Of a stretch of DNA of 64,000 nt, positions 48,553 through 57,732 are shown in pieces (the stretch's first letter is position 1; each line of letters begins with the position of its first letter). Made by a program: the position numbers and the translations under genes. The notes beneath the pieces are model-generated. The model saw nothing but the letters and a program-made list of their open reading frames with translations. It did not search any database and was not told the origin of the DNA. The DNA is taken from positions 306,006-370,005 of the forward strand of contig NZ_RAHT01000005.1 of NCBI RefSeq assembly GCF_004798935.1. The letters are read 5' to 3'. This stretch comes from Ningiella ruwaisensis (GTDB lineage: Bacteria; Pseudomonadota; Gammaproteobacteria; Enterobacterales; Alteromonadaceae).

Positions 48553-50058
48553 TTATTCATCAATAGCGATATTGGCTTTGTTCATTAAATACTGCGATAG
48601 CATGGGAACAGGACGGCCTGTTGCGCCTTTTCTCGCGCCACCTACCCAAGCTGTGCCCGCAATGTCCAAATGCGCCCAATTGTATTTTTTTGTAAAGCGA
48701 GAGAGAAAACACGCTGCTGTGATAGTTCCCGCAGGTCTGCCGCCAATGTTCGCCATATCTGCGAAAGGGCTTTCAATCTGTTCCTGATATTCATCCCAAA
48801 GCGGCAAACGCCAAGCTTTGTCAGCACTTTGCTCCGAAGCATTGATAATTTCGTGAGCAAGGGGATTGTGCGAACTCAATACAGCGGTAGCATGCTTCCC
48901 TAACGCAATAACACACGCACCGGTGAGGGTTGCGACATCAATTACCGCCTCAGGCTCGAAGCGTTCGACATACGTGAGTGCATCACATAGCACCAAGCGC
49001 CCTTCTGCGTCGGTATTTAGCACTTCTACTGTTTGCCCCGACATTGTCGTTAAAATATCGCCAGGGCGATAGGCATTGGCGTCAGGCATATTTTCGCAAC
49101 CAGCCAATACACCGATGATATTAAGGGGCAAGTTAAGAGCAGCAACAGTGTGCATCAAACCAAGCACCCCTGCCGCGCCACCCATGTCGTATTTCATCTC
49201 ATCCATTGCTTCACTTGGCTTTATGGATATACCACCAGAATCAAAGGTAAGTCCTTTACCAACAATGACAATAGGTGCCTGATCTTTTGCAGCACCTTGA
49301 TGCTTGATGACCGACATAATGGATTCATTTGCGGAGCCGCGCCCTACAGCGAGATAGGAATGCATACCCAACTCCTCCATTTGCGCTTCTCCAATGGTAT
49401 CAAGCGATAACGTATCGTATTGCGATACAAGCTCAGCAGCTTGTTCATTCAGATATTTCGGGTTGCAAATATTGGGCGGCATATTCGCCACATCTTTCGC
49501 AACCTTGACACCTGCGCTGATTGCCTGCGCATGCTCTATAGCGCGTTCACCCAAAGCCAATTCACGACGGGTAGGCACATTAAACACCATCTTGCGCAGT
49601 GGTCTGCGTGGCTCACCCTTTTTTGTTTTAAGCTGAAGAAAGGTATATACAGAGTCATTTGCCGCCTCAACTGCCTGACGGACTTTCCAATATGTATCGC
49701 GGCCTTTGACGTGCAGTTCGGTTAAAAAGCTAACAGCCTCCATCGACCCTGTTTCATTAAGCGTTTGAATCGTTTTTGCGACGATTTGTTTGTACTGACG
49801 TTCGTTCAGCTCTCGCTCTTTACCACAACCTACTAGCAGCACGCGTTCACTGAGGACATTTGGCACATGGTGAAGCAAAAGCATTTGGCCCGCTTTGCCT
49901 TCTAAATCTCCTCTGCGAATAAGGTTGCTGATATACCCTTCGCTGATCTCGTCTAGCTGTTCGGCAACAGGCGTTAAGCGCCTCGGTTCAAATACACCTA
50001 CCACAATACAAGCACTGCGCTGTTTTTCAGGACTACCGCTTTTTACACCAAATTCCAT
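48553..50058 (-). CDS. pepA: Leucyl aminopeptidase PepA
   Basis: PepA is a hexameric M17 metallo-aminopeptidase that in E. coli is also a DNA-binding regulator (carAB, Xer sites). The 501-residue protein shows the two metal-site blocks: [17 protein letters not shown] with [13 protein letters not shown], and the signature [16 protein letters not shown]. It heads the minus-strand operon with holC and valS and is divergent from lptF across 241 bp. Confidence 0.97.
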   Translation of the reverse strand: MEFGVKSGSPEKQRSACIVVGVFEPRRLTPVAEQLDEISEGYISNLIRRGDLEGKAGQMLLLHHVPNVLSERVLLVGCGKERELNERQYKQIVAKTIQTLNETGSMEAVSFLTELHVKGRDTYWKVRQAVEAANDSVYTFLQLKTKKGEPRRPLRKMVFNVPTRRELALGERAIEHAQAISAGVKVAKDVANMPPNICNPKYLNEQAAELVSQYDTLSLDTIGEAQMEELGMHSYLAVGRGSANESIMSVIKHQGAAKDQAPIVIVGKGLTFDSGGISIKPSEAMDEMKYDMGGAAGVLGLMHTVAALNLPLNIIGVLAGCENMPDANAYRPGDILTTMSGQTVEVLNTDAEGRLVLCDALTYVERFEPEAVIDVATLTGACVIALGKHATAVLSSHNPLAHEIINASEQSADKAWRLPLWDEYQEQIESPFADMANIGGRPAGTITAACFLSRFTKKYNWAHLDIAGTAWVGGARKGATGRPVPMLSQYLMNKANIAIDE

Positions 50059-50299
50059 GAGGACCTCATTTTATGCTGATCGCCTATCTATTCTGTCGTT
50101 TGCAAGCTAAAACTCAGAGCGAATAATTAAATCGCTAAGAAGGGCCACTTAATGCCTATCAGCTTACGTTTTTTGTATGTTACACTTTATCAAAGATTAT
50201 CTTGTTAATATACAAAAGTGCAATAAATGACAAGTTTACTTAAATATTGTTGCCTTTCCACCAAAAATGACTATTTCGTGAAAAAAGAAAACGGCCCAA

Positions 50300-51424
50300 A
50301 TGCTTATTTTTAAATATCTCCTGCGCGAAACATTTAAATCACAAATCGCCGTATTTTTCATCTTAATGTCTATTTTTATTACGCTTCGCTTTGTGCGCGT
50401 TCTGGGAGACGCTACCGACGGCAATGTGCCAGCAGAACTGGTGCTAGGATTTATTACCTTATACAGCCCGGTATTAGCATCTCTTGTATTACCCATCAGC
50501 CTGTTTTTAGGTGTTATGCTCGCGCACGGAAGAATGTATGTTGAAAGTGAAATGACTGTACTGCGCGCTTGCGGCGTAAGTGAATGGTATGTCACACGCA
50601 TTACTCTCATCTTTTCTTTATTTATCGCGGCTATTACAGCGCTGGTCACCCTCTATTTAGCGCCTCTTGCACTGGAAAAAGAGTATCAGCTTAAAGAAGA
50701 CGCCGCGGCAAATTCTGGCATTGCTGCAGTTGTGCCAGGCCGCTTTCAACAAACTGACGACAACAGGGCCGTTATTTTTGTGCACGATACAGACGGCGAG
50801 TCTGAAGCGCTTCAAAAGGTGTTTCTTTCTCAACGTTCTAATAATGAAGAAGATGTACATATTATTTATGCAAAAGAAGGGCGCATCAATGCCAGTGCCT
50901 TTGGTGAACAAACGCTTGTTTTATCGAATGGTAAACAGTACAACGGCACTAAACAGGAAACCGATTATCAGATTGTGACTTTCGACGAGTACAGCGTCAC
51001 GATCACGCCACCAAATCGTGAAAGTGAAAGCAGAAAACTGGTTGCGGTTCCTACGTCAGAGTTATGGGAGATGGACACCATTGAAGCCTCAGCTGAGTTG
51101 CAATGGCGGATTGCCATTCCTTTATCCTTACCATTTTTAGTGTTGATTGCAGTTCCCATGAGCGCTGTCGACCCACGACAAGGTCGTTTTGGTAAAATGT
51201 TCCCGGCGCTTTTGCTGTATTTAGGCTATTTTTTGTTATTGCTCGCCTCCCGAAGAATTATGGAAGATGGCAAGCTACCGAGCTTTTTGGGTTTATGGTG
51301 GGTGCATGTGGTTATGCTGATTGTAGGCATAGGTTTGATTGCCAGAGACAGAAAAACAGGCGCGATTATTCGCCAACTGTTTTTAGGAAACAAAGCGGAG
51401 CAAAATAATGTTTCGCCTTCTTGA
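50300..51424 (+). CDS. lptF: LPS export permease LptF
   Basis: LptF is one of the two membrane subunits of LptB2FG. The 374-residue protein has three N-terminal membrane helices (first at about 15-35), a periplasmic jellyroll (about 135-265) and three C-terminal helices. The N-terminus MLIFKYLLRETFKSQIAVFF and the C-terminal VPMSAVDPRQGRFGKMFPAL are typical. It overlaps lptG by 17 bp. Its ATPase LptB is encoded at 13.4 kb. Confidence 0.97.
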   Translation: MLIFKYLLRETFKSQIAVFFILMSIFITLRFVRVLGDATDGNVPAELVLGFITLYSPVLASLVLPISLFLGVMLAHGRMYVESEMTVLRACGVSEWYVTRITLIFSLFIAAITALVTLYLAPLALEKEYQLKEDAAANSGIAAVVPGRFQQTDDNRAVIFVHDTDGESEALQKVFLSQRSNNEEDVHIIYAKEGRINASAFGEQTLVLSNGKQYNGTKQETDYQIVTFDEYSVTITPPNRESESRKLVAVPTSELWEMDTIEASAELQWRIAIPLSLPFLVLIAVPMSAVDPRQGRFGKMFPALLLYLGYFLLLLASRRIMEDGKLPSFLGLWWVHVVMLIVGIGLIARDRKTGAIIRQLFLGNKAEQNNVSPS

Positions 51425-52472
51425 TTTTTATATTGCCCGCACATTATTAAGCACAGTAGCGGTGACATTATCGGTGTTAGTGGGATTGAGTGCGCTGATA
51501 AAATTCGTGGAGCAATTACGACGAATCGGGCAAGGTGACTACGACATGACAGTTGCTGCACTTTATGTATTTTTAAGTCTGCCTCGTGAAGTCGAGTTAT
51601 TTTTACCCATGGCAACGCTTTTAGGTGGTTTAATAGGCATGGGACTCTTAGCACAAAGCAGCGAATTAGTAGTGATGCAGGCATCAGGCCTGAGCCGCAC
51701 GAATATTACAATGTCGGCCATGAAGTCTGTCGTCATTGTCATTTTACTGATGATGGCCGTGGGGGAATTTATTACCCCTCAAAGTGAAACCAAAGCAAAA
51801 GAGCTGCGCACCGAAGCCCTGTCGGGAGGCAGTCTTTTGGCGTCGGGCAGCGTTACATGGGCGAAAGATGGAAATGACTTTGTCAGCATTTCACAAGTGA
51901 TCGATCAAGACAGCTTGCAAGACATTGAAATATTTAAGTTTGATGATGAACTTAATTTGCGACAAATAATCATGGCAGGCTTTGCTGATTTTAACGGGGA
52001 AAACTGGTCGCTTACCAACATCAAACGCATTGAGTTTAACGACACTCAAATCGAAAATGAAGACCTCAAGCAATATATTTGGGAAAGCACGCTAACACCA
52101 GATAAGCTTGGCATTGTGGCGGTCAAGCCTGAAGCGCTTTCTATTCGTGGATTAATCGACTATGTGGCCTATTTGGAAAATAATGGTCAGGATCCCGCTC
52201 GATATCAATTAGCACTTTGGCGCAAAATTTTTCAGCCATTGTCAGTGGCAGTCATGTTATTGCTAGCGATGTCTTTCATATTCGGCCCTTTAAGAAGTGT
52301 CACTATGGGCGCTCGCACAATTATGGGTGTGATCGCTGGCTTTTCTTTCTTTATCAGCAATGAAATTTTTGGTCAGGCAAGCTTGGTGTTTCAACTCACG
52401 CCCGTGCTTGGCGCCTTATTACCTTCACTGGTGTTTGCCGCGCTAGCGGCTTACTTATTAAAACGGCAATAA
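51408..52472 (+). CDS. lptG: LPS export permease LptG
   Basis: LptG pairs with LptF to extract LPS. The 354-residue protein has the same six-helix plus periplasmic-domain plan; blocks include RLLDFYIARTLLSTVAVTL at the N-terminus, LPREVELFLPMATLLGGLIG and ALWRKIFQPLSVAVMLLLAM. It overlaps lptF by 17 bp and is followed by a two-way terminator. Confidence 0.97.
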   Translation: MFRLLDFYIARTLLSTVAVTLSVLVGLSALIKFVEQLRRIGQGDYDMTVAALYVFLSLPREVELFLPMATLLGGLIGMGLLAQSSELVVMQASGLSRTNITMSAMKSVVIVILLMMAVGEFITPQSETKAKELRTEALSGGSLLASGSVTWAKDGNDFVSISQVIDQDSLQDIEIFKFDDELNLRQIIMAGFADFNGENWSLTNIKRIEFNDTQIENEDLKQYIWESTLTPDKLGIVAVKPEALSIRGLIDYVAYLENNGQDPARYQLALWRKIFQPLSVAVMLLLAMSFIFGPLRSVTMGARTIMGVIAGFSFFISNEIFGQASLVFQLTPVLGALLPSLVFAALAAYLLKRQ

Positions 52473-52483
52473 TTTATTGGTAG

Positions 52484-52512
52484 GAAAATCACCAAGCTCT
52501 ATGGTGATTTTC
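52484..52512. terminator. Bidirectional terminator between lptG and the RDD gene
   Basis: A perfect 11-bp stem (GAAAATCACCA at 52484-52494, TGGTGATTTTC at 52502-52512) with a 7-nt loop. The A- and T-rich outer arms give a T-run on both strands. It overlaps the last codons of the RDD gene. Confidence 0.8.
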
Positions 52513-52986
52513 TTCCTTGCTTAGCACCAGCACCTCAGTTTGTGTGAGCCTGTCTTGCAGCGCTAATTTATTCTTAAAATCAATTAAAACCAATAAGGTT
52601 CCCAGTCCACACAGAGAACTTATTAATCGTATAAAAAGACGCTTGTAACCCACTTCATCGTTTTCGCGAAGATTAAAAATACGGATGCGCCAGGCACGCA
52701 TTCCAAGCGTTTGACCTCCGTGTTTCCAAAACCATAAAAAGAATACGCTTACCCAGATCAGCACCCATATTTGGACAATTAAAGTATAAATAACGCTTTG
52801 TTGAATAAATTCATTAAAATGCTCAAATCCTTGATTGGGGATAATTCCTTGCGCAAAAAGGGCGGTCAATACACCTATAATTACCAGCGCAGACAGCATA
52901 CCAATCGCCACAGCAATAAGGCCATCGTAGACCATGGCTGCCAAGCGTCTAAAAAATCCAGCGCGTTTTTTTACATCTTCAGACAT
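52489..52986 (-). CDS. RDD family membrane protein
   Basis: A 165-residue membrane protein with an RDD domain: AGFFRRLAAMVYDGLIAVAI (the Arg and Asp residues that name the family), a second helix with VIYTLIVQIWVLIWVSVFFL, and KHGGQTLGMRAWRIRI followed by YKRLFIRLISSLCGLGTLLV. Four membrane segments are likely. The role of most RDD proteins is unknown. Convergent with lptG. Confidence 0.9.
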   Translation of the reverse strand: MSEDVKKRAGFFRRLAAMVYDGLIAVAIGMLSALVIIGVLTALFAQGIIPNQGFEHFNEFIQQSVIYTLIVQIWVLIWVSVFFLWFWKHGGQTLGMRAWRIRIFNLRENDEVGYKRLFIRLISSLCGLGTLLVLIDFKNKLALQDRLTQTEVLVLSKEENHHRAW

Positions 52987-53169
52987 TTCAAGAATACCAG
53001 GAAAGTTTAAGCAAAATTATTACGGATCTGTTGATTAGATCGTTTTAGAATATCGAGGTTTAATGCCAATTCAAAATCATTAAGAGTTAAGTTTAGCATT
53101 AAAATCTCCCCCTTAGAAAAGCAATGGCGTATAACTTGAGCAATTAACACATCTTGATGTAAATAACAC

Positions 53170-53197
53170 TTGATAGTACAAAACAGATAGCTATAAT
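53170..53197 (+). promoter_or_regulatory. Sigma-70 promoter of tRNA-Leu
   Basis: TTGATA (53170-53175) and a perfect TATAAT (53192-53197) separated by 16 bp, about 34 bp before the tRNA. The GCCC just after the -10 box is the kind of GC-rich discriminator seen at stringently controlled stable-RNA promoters. Confidence 0.85.
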
Positions 53198-53230
53198 GCC
53201 CAACACTTCGAAAGAAGCCGTCATTTCAAA

Positions 53231-53317
53231 GCCAGAGTGGCGAAATTGGTAGACGCAGCGGATTCAAAATCCGCCGGTGGCAACACTGTGCCGGTTCAAG
53301 TCCGGCCTCTGGTACCA
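53231..53317 (+). tRNA. tRNA-Leu (anticodon CAA)
   Basis: An 87-nt class II tRNA with a long variable arm. The acceptor stem GCCAGAG pairs with CTCTGGT, the anticodon stem GCGGA/TCCGC closes the loop TTCAAAA with anticodon CAA at 53265-53267, the T arm reads CCGGTTCAAGTCCGG, and CCA is encoded at 53315-53317. It reads UUG codons. A single gene with its own promoter. Confidence 0.97.
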
Positions 53318-53332
53318 ACCCTTTTCGGGTTG
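53316..53332 (+). terminator. Possible terminator after tRNA-Leu
   Basis: A 6-bp stem CAACCC/GGGTTG with loop TTTTC starts inside the tRNA CCA end. There is no T-run after it, so it may instead be a processing signal. Confidence 0.35.
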
Positions 53333-53352
53333 TCTGATTCAAACGTTTAACC

Positions 53353-54183
53353 TCAATAATTTATCGAAAGCTCATAACCTGCATATTTACGCATGTTGAT
53401 AACGCGATCGTCATTCAAGATCCAATATTGCCCTTTGATACCAAGCAGCTGCCCTTCAAAGTTTGGGGTTTTGTCTAAGTTTATAGACTTGATTTTACTT
53501 GGATATTTATTAACCGGATAAGTAATGTCAACAGGCGATGCATCTAAATCTGAAATGGCTTGCAGACCATATTCCTGCTTTAAGGCATCAAGCTCGGGTT
53601 TCGCTTTCTCTAGCAGGCTATCTCTAAGCTCGAGTAAATCTACTTCCTGAATATCGCCTTTTAACATGGTTCGCCAGTTGGTTTTATCGCTGATATGTTT
53701 TGCTAAAACAATTTCAACCAAGCCACTTAGTTTTCGCTCGCTGACTCTAAAAATCGGCAGTGCTTGCGATGCCCCTTGATCAATCCATCTTGAAGACACG
53801 CCATCGCTATCGTGGCGGGTGATCCCTACTTTTGCCGCTCCCGTGTTTGCCAAATAAACAAAATGTGACTGCAAACAGTTTTCCTCTCCCCACTCTGGCT
53901 CTCTGCAGGTTCCCTCGTGGTAATGACATAATTCAGGTTTAATTATGCACGAATCACAGCGCGCAAGGCGCATCAAACACGGGTAACAATAGCCTTGATT
54001 AAAGCTTTTTTTTGTATCGCGCGCGCAGGCCACACATTGAATTTTACCTGTGTGATTTACCTTAACTGAGCGACCGATTAACGCGTTTACGTCTATAGTT
54101 TCGTCGCCTATGGGAAGCAGATATTGCGCTTGATTATTCGGATCTGTAGTGACCCGCATTTTTCTTATTATTCCTGTGTGCAC
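53353..54183 (-). CDS. DUF2797 family protein
   Basis: A 276-residue cytoplasmic protein of the DUF2797 family. It has a cysteine-rich N-terminal part with pairs C50/C53 (CVAC), C66/C69 (CYPC) and C76/C79 (CDSC), which probably bind zinc, then HFVYLANTGAAKVGITR (about 107-123), which resembles the start of a GIY-YIG nuclease domain, and SSRWIDQGASQALPI. The C-terminal half has no motif that I know. Function unknown; a nucleic-acid role is a guess from the two features above. A single gene next to tRNA-Leu. Confidence 0.86.
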   Translation of the reverse strand: MHTGIIRKMRVTTDPNNQAQYLLPIGDETIDVNALIGRSVKVNHTGKIQCVACARDTKKSFNQGYCYPCLMRLARCDSCIIKPELCHYHEGTCREPEWGEENCLQSHFVYLANTGAAKVGITRHDSDGVSSRWIDQGASQALPIFRVSERKLSGLVEIVLAKHISDKTNWRTMLKGDIQEVDLLELRDSLLEKAKPELDALKQEYGLQAISDLDASPVDITYPVNKYPSKIKSINLDKTPNFEGQLLGIKGQYWILNDDRVINMRKYAGYELSINY

Positions 54184-54462
54184 AAGGTCTCTCTTTTACA
54201 TGATTACGCGAAAGGACGAGAGTCTAACAAACCTTGATTAATTTAGGCATTGTTAGCTTATAAAAATGTCCTCTCCTAAAAATTGAATCAACAAGAGTAT
54301 GACGAAAATCCTTTTACATGGCTAGAACGATATAACTCTGACCCAGCATCAATATTTTTGATAATTATCAATTTTTTTCGAACAGTTTGATGTCCTTAAA
54401 AGGCATTCCCTGATTTTTAATTTGTTAACATCAGGTTACTTTATCGATTAAGAGGTTGTTAC

Positions 54463-54666
54463 ATGAAATTAATCGATTCAAAAATTCAATATTTACGGGA
54501 AGAAGTCGCATCCCTTGCAGAACATTGCCAGTCTTTAGGCGATGAGAAAACACGACAACTACTTTTAGAAGTGGATGAACTGCTCGAAATTACTCACTCA
54601 ACATTTTTAGGAAAGGCCTTAAACAACATTACTCATTTAGGCCAGCAAAAAAGTCAAAAACATTAG
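54463..54666 (+). CDS. Small 67-residue protein, likely coiled coil
   Basis: No family recognised. The sequence is charged and helical (SKIQYLREEVASLAEHCQSL, then RQLLLEVDELLEITHSTF), with no signal peptide or membrane helix. An AAGAGG ribosome-binding site precedes the ATG. It lies 148 bp upstream of the LacI-type gene, on the same strand, after a 280-bp gap. Length and composition allow a small regulator, but nothing shows that. Confidence 0.65.
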   Translation: MKLIDSKIQYLREEVASLAEHCQSLGDEKTRQLLLEVDELLEITHSTFLGKALNNITHLGQQKSQKH

Positions 54667-54675
54667 TTCAATCTC

Positions 54676-54690
54676 AACTAAGGCTTAGTT
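54676..54690. promoter_or_regulatory. 15-bp palindrome upstream of the LacI-type gene
   Basis: AACTAAG-G-CTTAGTT is a perfect 7+1+7 palindrome, 10 bp after the small-protein stop and about 125 bp before the regulator start. With no loop it cannot be a terminator, so a protein-binding site (for example autoregulation) is more likely. Confidence 0.45.
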
Positions 54691-54814
54691 ATGTGCGTTA
54701 CATATAACCATAATATGTACAAAGTAGGCACAGGGCTGAATCTGATGTTATAGTAAAAAATATGCTAACTCCCTGTGCTCAAATATCTTTTGAGCCAGTT
54801 TATTGACTGCAAAT

Positions 54815-55870
54815 ATGACGATAAGACGTGCAAAAAGACTAACGCTTAAAGAAGTCGCTCAACGTATTGGCGTTTCCACGGCGACTATTTCAAACGCTTT
54901 TAATCGCCCCTCTCAGCTTTCGCAAGAATTAAGAGAGGATATCCTACAATCTTGTAAAGAGATGGGTTACGCCGGTCCACATGCCGAGAGTCGACAACTA
55001 CGCACTAGCAAAACTAAAGTCATTGCAGTAATGCTTTCCCATCAACTGAGCTACAGCTTTTCCGACCCCGTTGCGAATAAAGTCCTTCAGGGAATTTCTC
55101 AGGTATTTGACGAGCCCGAATACAATATATTGGTTGTACCATCAAGACGGGAGCTAAAGAGTCTCTCGGGTATTGAGTCTTTCGTTGAGGGATTCATCAT
55201 CTACGGCCCGCCATCTCAAGACCGGCTCAATGAATTGCTGTACCACCGCAAAGCCATTTTGGCCATAGATTTTGAGCTTCAGAAAGGCATATCAATTAAT
55301 ATCAACAACCGAAAAGCCGCAAGAGAATGTGCCGATTTCGCGCTTAATCAGTGCAACGAGAATGTTGCGATATTGGGTTTGCGAATGGCGCATGAAAACA
55401 CAACAGTAAATTTAAAAAACGCTAGCCTCTTTGACGAACGAAAAAGTATTATGGTGCAGCGACTACTTGGCTATTTAGATGCAGCGCAGGCAAAAAATAT
55501 TCACATCGATGAAGAGAATATCTGGCATATTCCTGACAATACCCATTTTCTCGCCTATGAAACCGCTCGTTACGTGTTGAAACAGGAAAAGCGACCTCGC
55601 TTGTTATTATGCATGAGCGATCGCATTGCTTTAAGCGCAATAAAAGCCGCGCATGATTTAGGAATTCGTGTCCCTGAAGATTTAATGATTACAGGTTTTG
55701 ATGGGATTGAAGAGGGTAAGCATGGACCAAATACATTAACGACTATAGAACAACCAAGTTTGGAAAAAGGACGTGTAGCAGCCGAGATCTTTTTAGGTCA
55801 GCGAGAAGAAAAAGACCTAATCCTTCATGCTCCACTCATAATCGGTAATTCTTGCCCAAAAATTACTTAA
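54815..55870 (+). CDS. LacI-family transcriptional regulator
   Basis: A sugar-responsive repressor. From the ATG at 54815 it has 351 residues: an N-terminal helix-turn-helix (LTLKEVAQRIGVSTATISNAFN), a linker with the hinge helix (ISNAFNRPSQLSQELREDIL, then KEMGY), and a periplasmic-binding-type effector domain (about 60-345) with MITGFDGIEEG and LTTIEQPS. The frame is open to a TTG at 54803, which is less likely. A 7-bp hairpin (54777-54795) lies in the leader. It is followed by the GH13, symporter and GlpD-like genes, which it probably controls; the effector is not known. Confidence 0.92.
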   Translation: MTIRRAKRLTLKEVAQRIGVSTATISNAFNRPSQLSQELREDILQSCKEMGYAGPHAESRQLRTSKTKVIAVMLSHQLSYSFSDPVANKVLQGISQVFDEPEYNILVVPSRRELKSLSGIESFVEGFIIYGPPSQDRLNELLYHRKAILAIDFELQKGISININNRKAARECADFALNQCNENVAILGLRMAHENTTVNLKNASLFDERKSIMVQRLLGYLDAAQAKNIHIDEENIWHIPDNTHFLAYETARYVLKQEKRPRLLLCMSDRIALSAIKAAHDLGIRVPEDLMITGFDGIEEGKHGPNTLTTIEQPSLEKGRVAAEIFLGQREEKDLILHAPLIIGNSCPKIT

Positions 55871-55908
55871 TTTAAGTAAAAATTAAGTTAAATTAAGTCA
55901 GCTTTTAG
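55865..55908. promoter_or_regulatory. TAAGT-repeat motif upstream of the alpha-glucosidase gene
   Basis: AT-rich site with TAAGT at 55873, 55884 and 55894 (11 and 10 bp apart, about one helical turn). The 19-bp TAAGTAAAAATTAAGTTAA (55873-55891) recurs with one change at 57584-57602 before the symporter gene, and TAAGTCAGCTTTTAG (55894-55908) recurs as TAAGTCAGCCTTAAG at 57665-57679. Overlaps the end of the LacI-type gene. Likely a binding site of a shared regulator. Confidence 0.6.
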
Positions 55909-55971
55909 ATTTTTCCATTATGAAATTTGAGTAAAATCAGCGTTCAAATTAATCTAAGAAGTAGGTTTTAA

Positions 55972-57579
55972 ATGTCAGATTGGTGGAAAGGCGCGGTTAT
56001 TTATCAAATTTATCCTCGAAGCTTCAAAGATTCTTCGAATAACGGCGTTGGAGATTTACCCGGTATCACTGAAAAGCTCGAATATGTTCAGTCCTTGGGC
56101 GTAGATGCGATCTGGATATCCCCGTTTTTCAAGTCTCCTATGCACGATTTTGGGTATGACATTTCAGACTATCGCGCGGTTGACCCGTTATTTGGCGATT
56201 TAGATGATTTTAAATCTCTTCTCGACAAAGCGCATTCTCTTGGTCTTAAGGTAATTATCGACCAGGTTCTGAGTCACTGTTCGATTGAACATGACTGGTT
56301 TCAGCAGAGCAGACAGAATAAGTCTAACGCAAAAGCAGATTGGTTTGTTTGGGCTGACCCATCGGAAAATGGTGGACCACCAAATAATTGGCTGTCTTTT
56401 TTCGGAGGCAGTGCTTGGACTTATGATGATGCAAGAGGCCAGTATTACCTGCATAACTTCTTGAGTAACCAGCCTGATTTAAATTTTCATAATCCTGATG
56501 TTCAGCAGGCGCAGCTGGATAATTTAAAGTTCTGGTTGGACTTGGGCGTAGATGGCTTTCGATTAGATGTAGCCAACTTTTATTTTCACGACAAGGCATT
56601 GCGGGATAACCCTGTTTTTCCTGAAGGTGAACGCAGTACCGTGGGTGTTACTGATTCAAACCCGTATTCTCGCCAAGCGCATATTTACTCAATCACCCAA
56701 GCGGAAAACATTGAATTTATTAAAAAAATGCGGGCTTTGATGGACCTGTATCCGGGTACCACGACCATGGGTGAAATTAATGGCGAACACTCGCTGGAAA
56801 TTATGGCTGAGTACACCCAAGGCGACGATCGTATGCACATGGCCTATACCTTCGATTTGCTTGGTGAGGACTGCACGAAAAACGCAATTGAATCCATCGC
56901 TGAAGAATTTAATCAAACGCTTAAAGATGGCTGGGCGTGTTGGGCATTGTGCAATCATGACGTTAAGCGCGTTGTGTCAAGATGGGGAGGTGACAACCCG
57001 TCTGCTGACTTCGCATTGGCAGCCAGTGCCATGCTGTTAAGTTTAAAAGGTAGCGTTTGCATGTATCAGGGCGAAGAATTGGGACTGCCGGAAGGTGATG
57101 TTGCATATGAAGATATTCAAGATCCTTACGGCAAGCCTTTCTGGCCGGAATATAAAGGACGAGATGGCTGCAGAACGCCGATGGTTTGGGACAGTACAGC
57201 GGATTTTGCCGGATTTTCTACAAGTAAGCCTTGGTTACCTGTCGATAAGCTTCAGACTCAAATGGCTGTTGATTTACAAAGCAATCACGACAACAGTACG
57301 TTAAACAAAACTCGCCGATTAATTAAATGGCGTAACCAGCAACCTGCTTTGCGGCAAGGTGAATTTACTCTGCTGGACTTACCTGGTGTACTTGCATGGT
57401 TGCGAACCTCCGAAGAACAGCAGGTGCTTGTGGTCATTAATCTATCGTCCGAGACGCATGAACTGACTTTGCCTTTTGCCCATGTCGCTAAAATGGGTCT
57501 GGAAGAGTTCTCATACACGCTTAACGAAAATCAATTGCAACTTCCACCCTACCAGGCATTTTTTGCAGATGTGGAATAA
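55972..57579 (+). CDS. GH13 alpha-glucosidase
   Basis: An intracellular (no signal peptide) alpha-glucosidase/oligo-1,6-glucosidase-type enzyme, 535 residues, hydrolysing alpha-glucosides from the non-reducing end. The sequence is very close in plan to GH13 subfamily 23 enzymes such as Halomonas HaG (from memory). Catalytic residues: nucleophile Asp199 (GVDGFRLDVANFYFHD), acid Glu268 (TTMGEINGEH) and the transition-state Asp330 (CNHDVKRVVSRWG). Other marks: WWKGAVIYQIYPRSF, GFGYDISDY-type loop and MYQGEELGLPEGDV. HaG-type enzymes act on short alpha-glucosides, including glucosyl-glycerol-type compounds. Confidence 0.94.
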   Translation: MSDWWKGAVIYQIYPRSFKDSSNNGVGDLPGITEKLEYVQSLGVDAIWISPFFKSPMHDFGYDISDYRAVDPLFGDLDDFKSLLDKAHSLGLKVIIDQVLSHCSIEHDWFQQSRQNKSNAKADWFVWADPSENGGPPNNWLSFFGGSAWTYDDARGQYYLHNFLSNQPDLNFHNPDVQQAQLDNLKFWLDLGVDGFRLDVANFYFHDKALRDNPVFPEGERSTVGVTDSNPYSRQAHIYSITQAENIEFIKKMRALMDLYPGTTTMGEINGEHSLEIMAEYTQGDDRMHMAYTFDLLGEDCTKNAIESIAEEFNQTLKDGWACWALCNHDVKRVVSRWGGDNPSADFALAASAMLLSLKGSVCMYQGEELGLPEGDVAYEDIQDPYGKPFWPEYKGRDGCRTPMVWDSTADFAGFSTSKPWLPVDKLQTQMAVDLQSNHDNSTLNKTRRLIKWRNQQPALRQGEFTLLDLPGVLAWLRTSEEQQVLVVINLSSETHELTLPFAHVAKMGLEEFSYTLNENQLQLPPYQAFFADVE

Positions 57580-57583
57580 GAAA

Positions 57584-57679
57584 TAAGTAAATATTAAGTT
57601 AATAATTTTGGTCGCGTTTCATCAATGTGCAAAAACTTCGGTTATGATGAGATGCCACAAAAAATAAGTCAGCCTTAAG
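57584..57679. promoter_or_regulatory. Second copy of the TAAGT motif, upstream of the symporter gene
   Basis: TAAGTAAATATTAAGTTAA (57584-57602) matches 18 of 19 bases of 55873-55891, and TAAGTCAGCCTTAAG (57665-57679) resembles 55894-55908. Both blocks precede the symporter start at 57733. In the first copy the blocks are adjacent; here they are about 60 bp apart. Confidence 0.6.
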
Positions 57680-57732
57680 GATTGACTGTAAACAATAAAA
57701 ATAATGAGGACTACCTCGCATCGGAGTATGTT

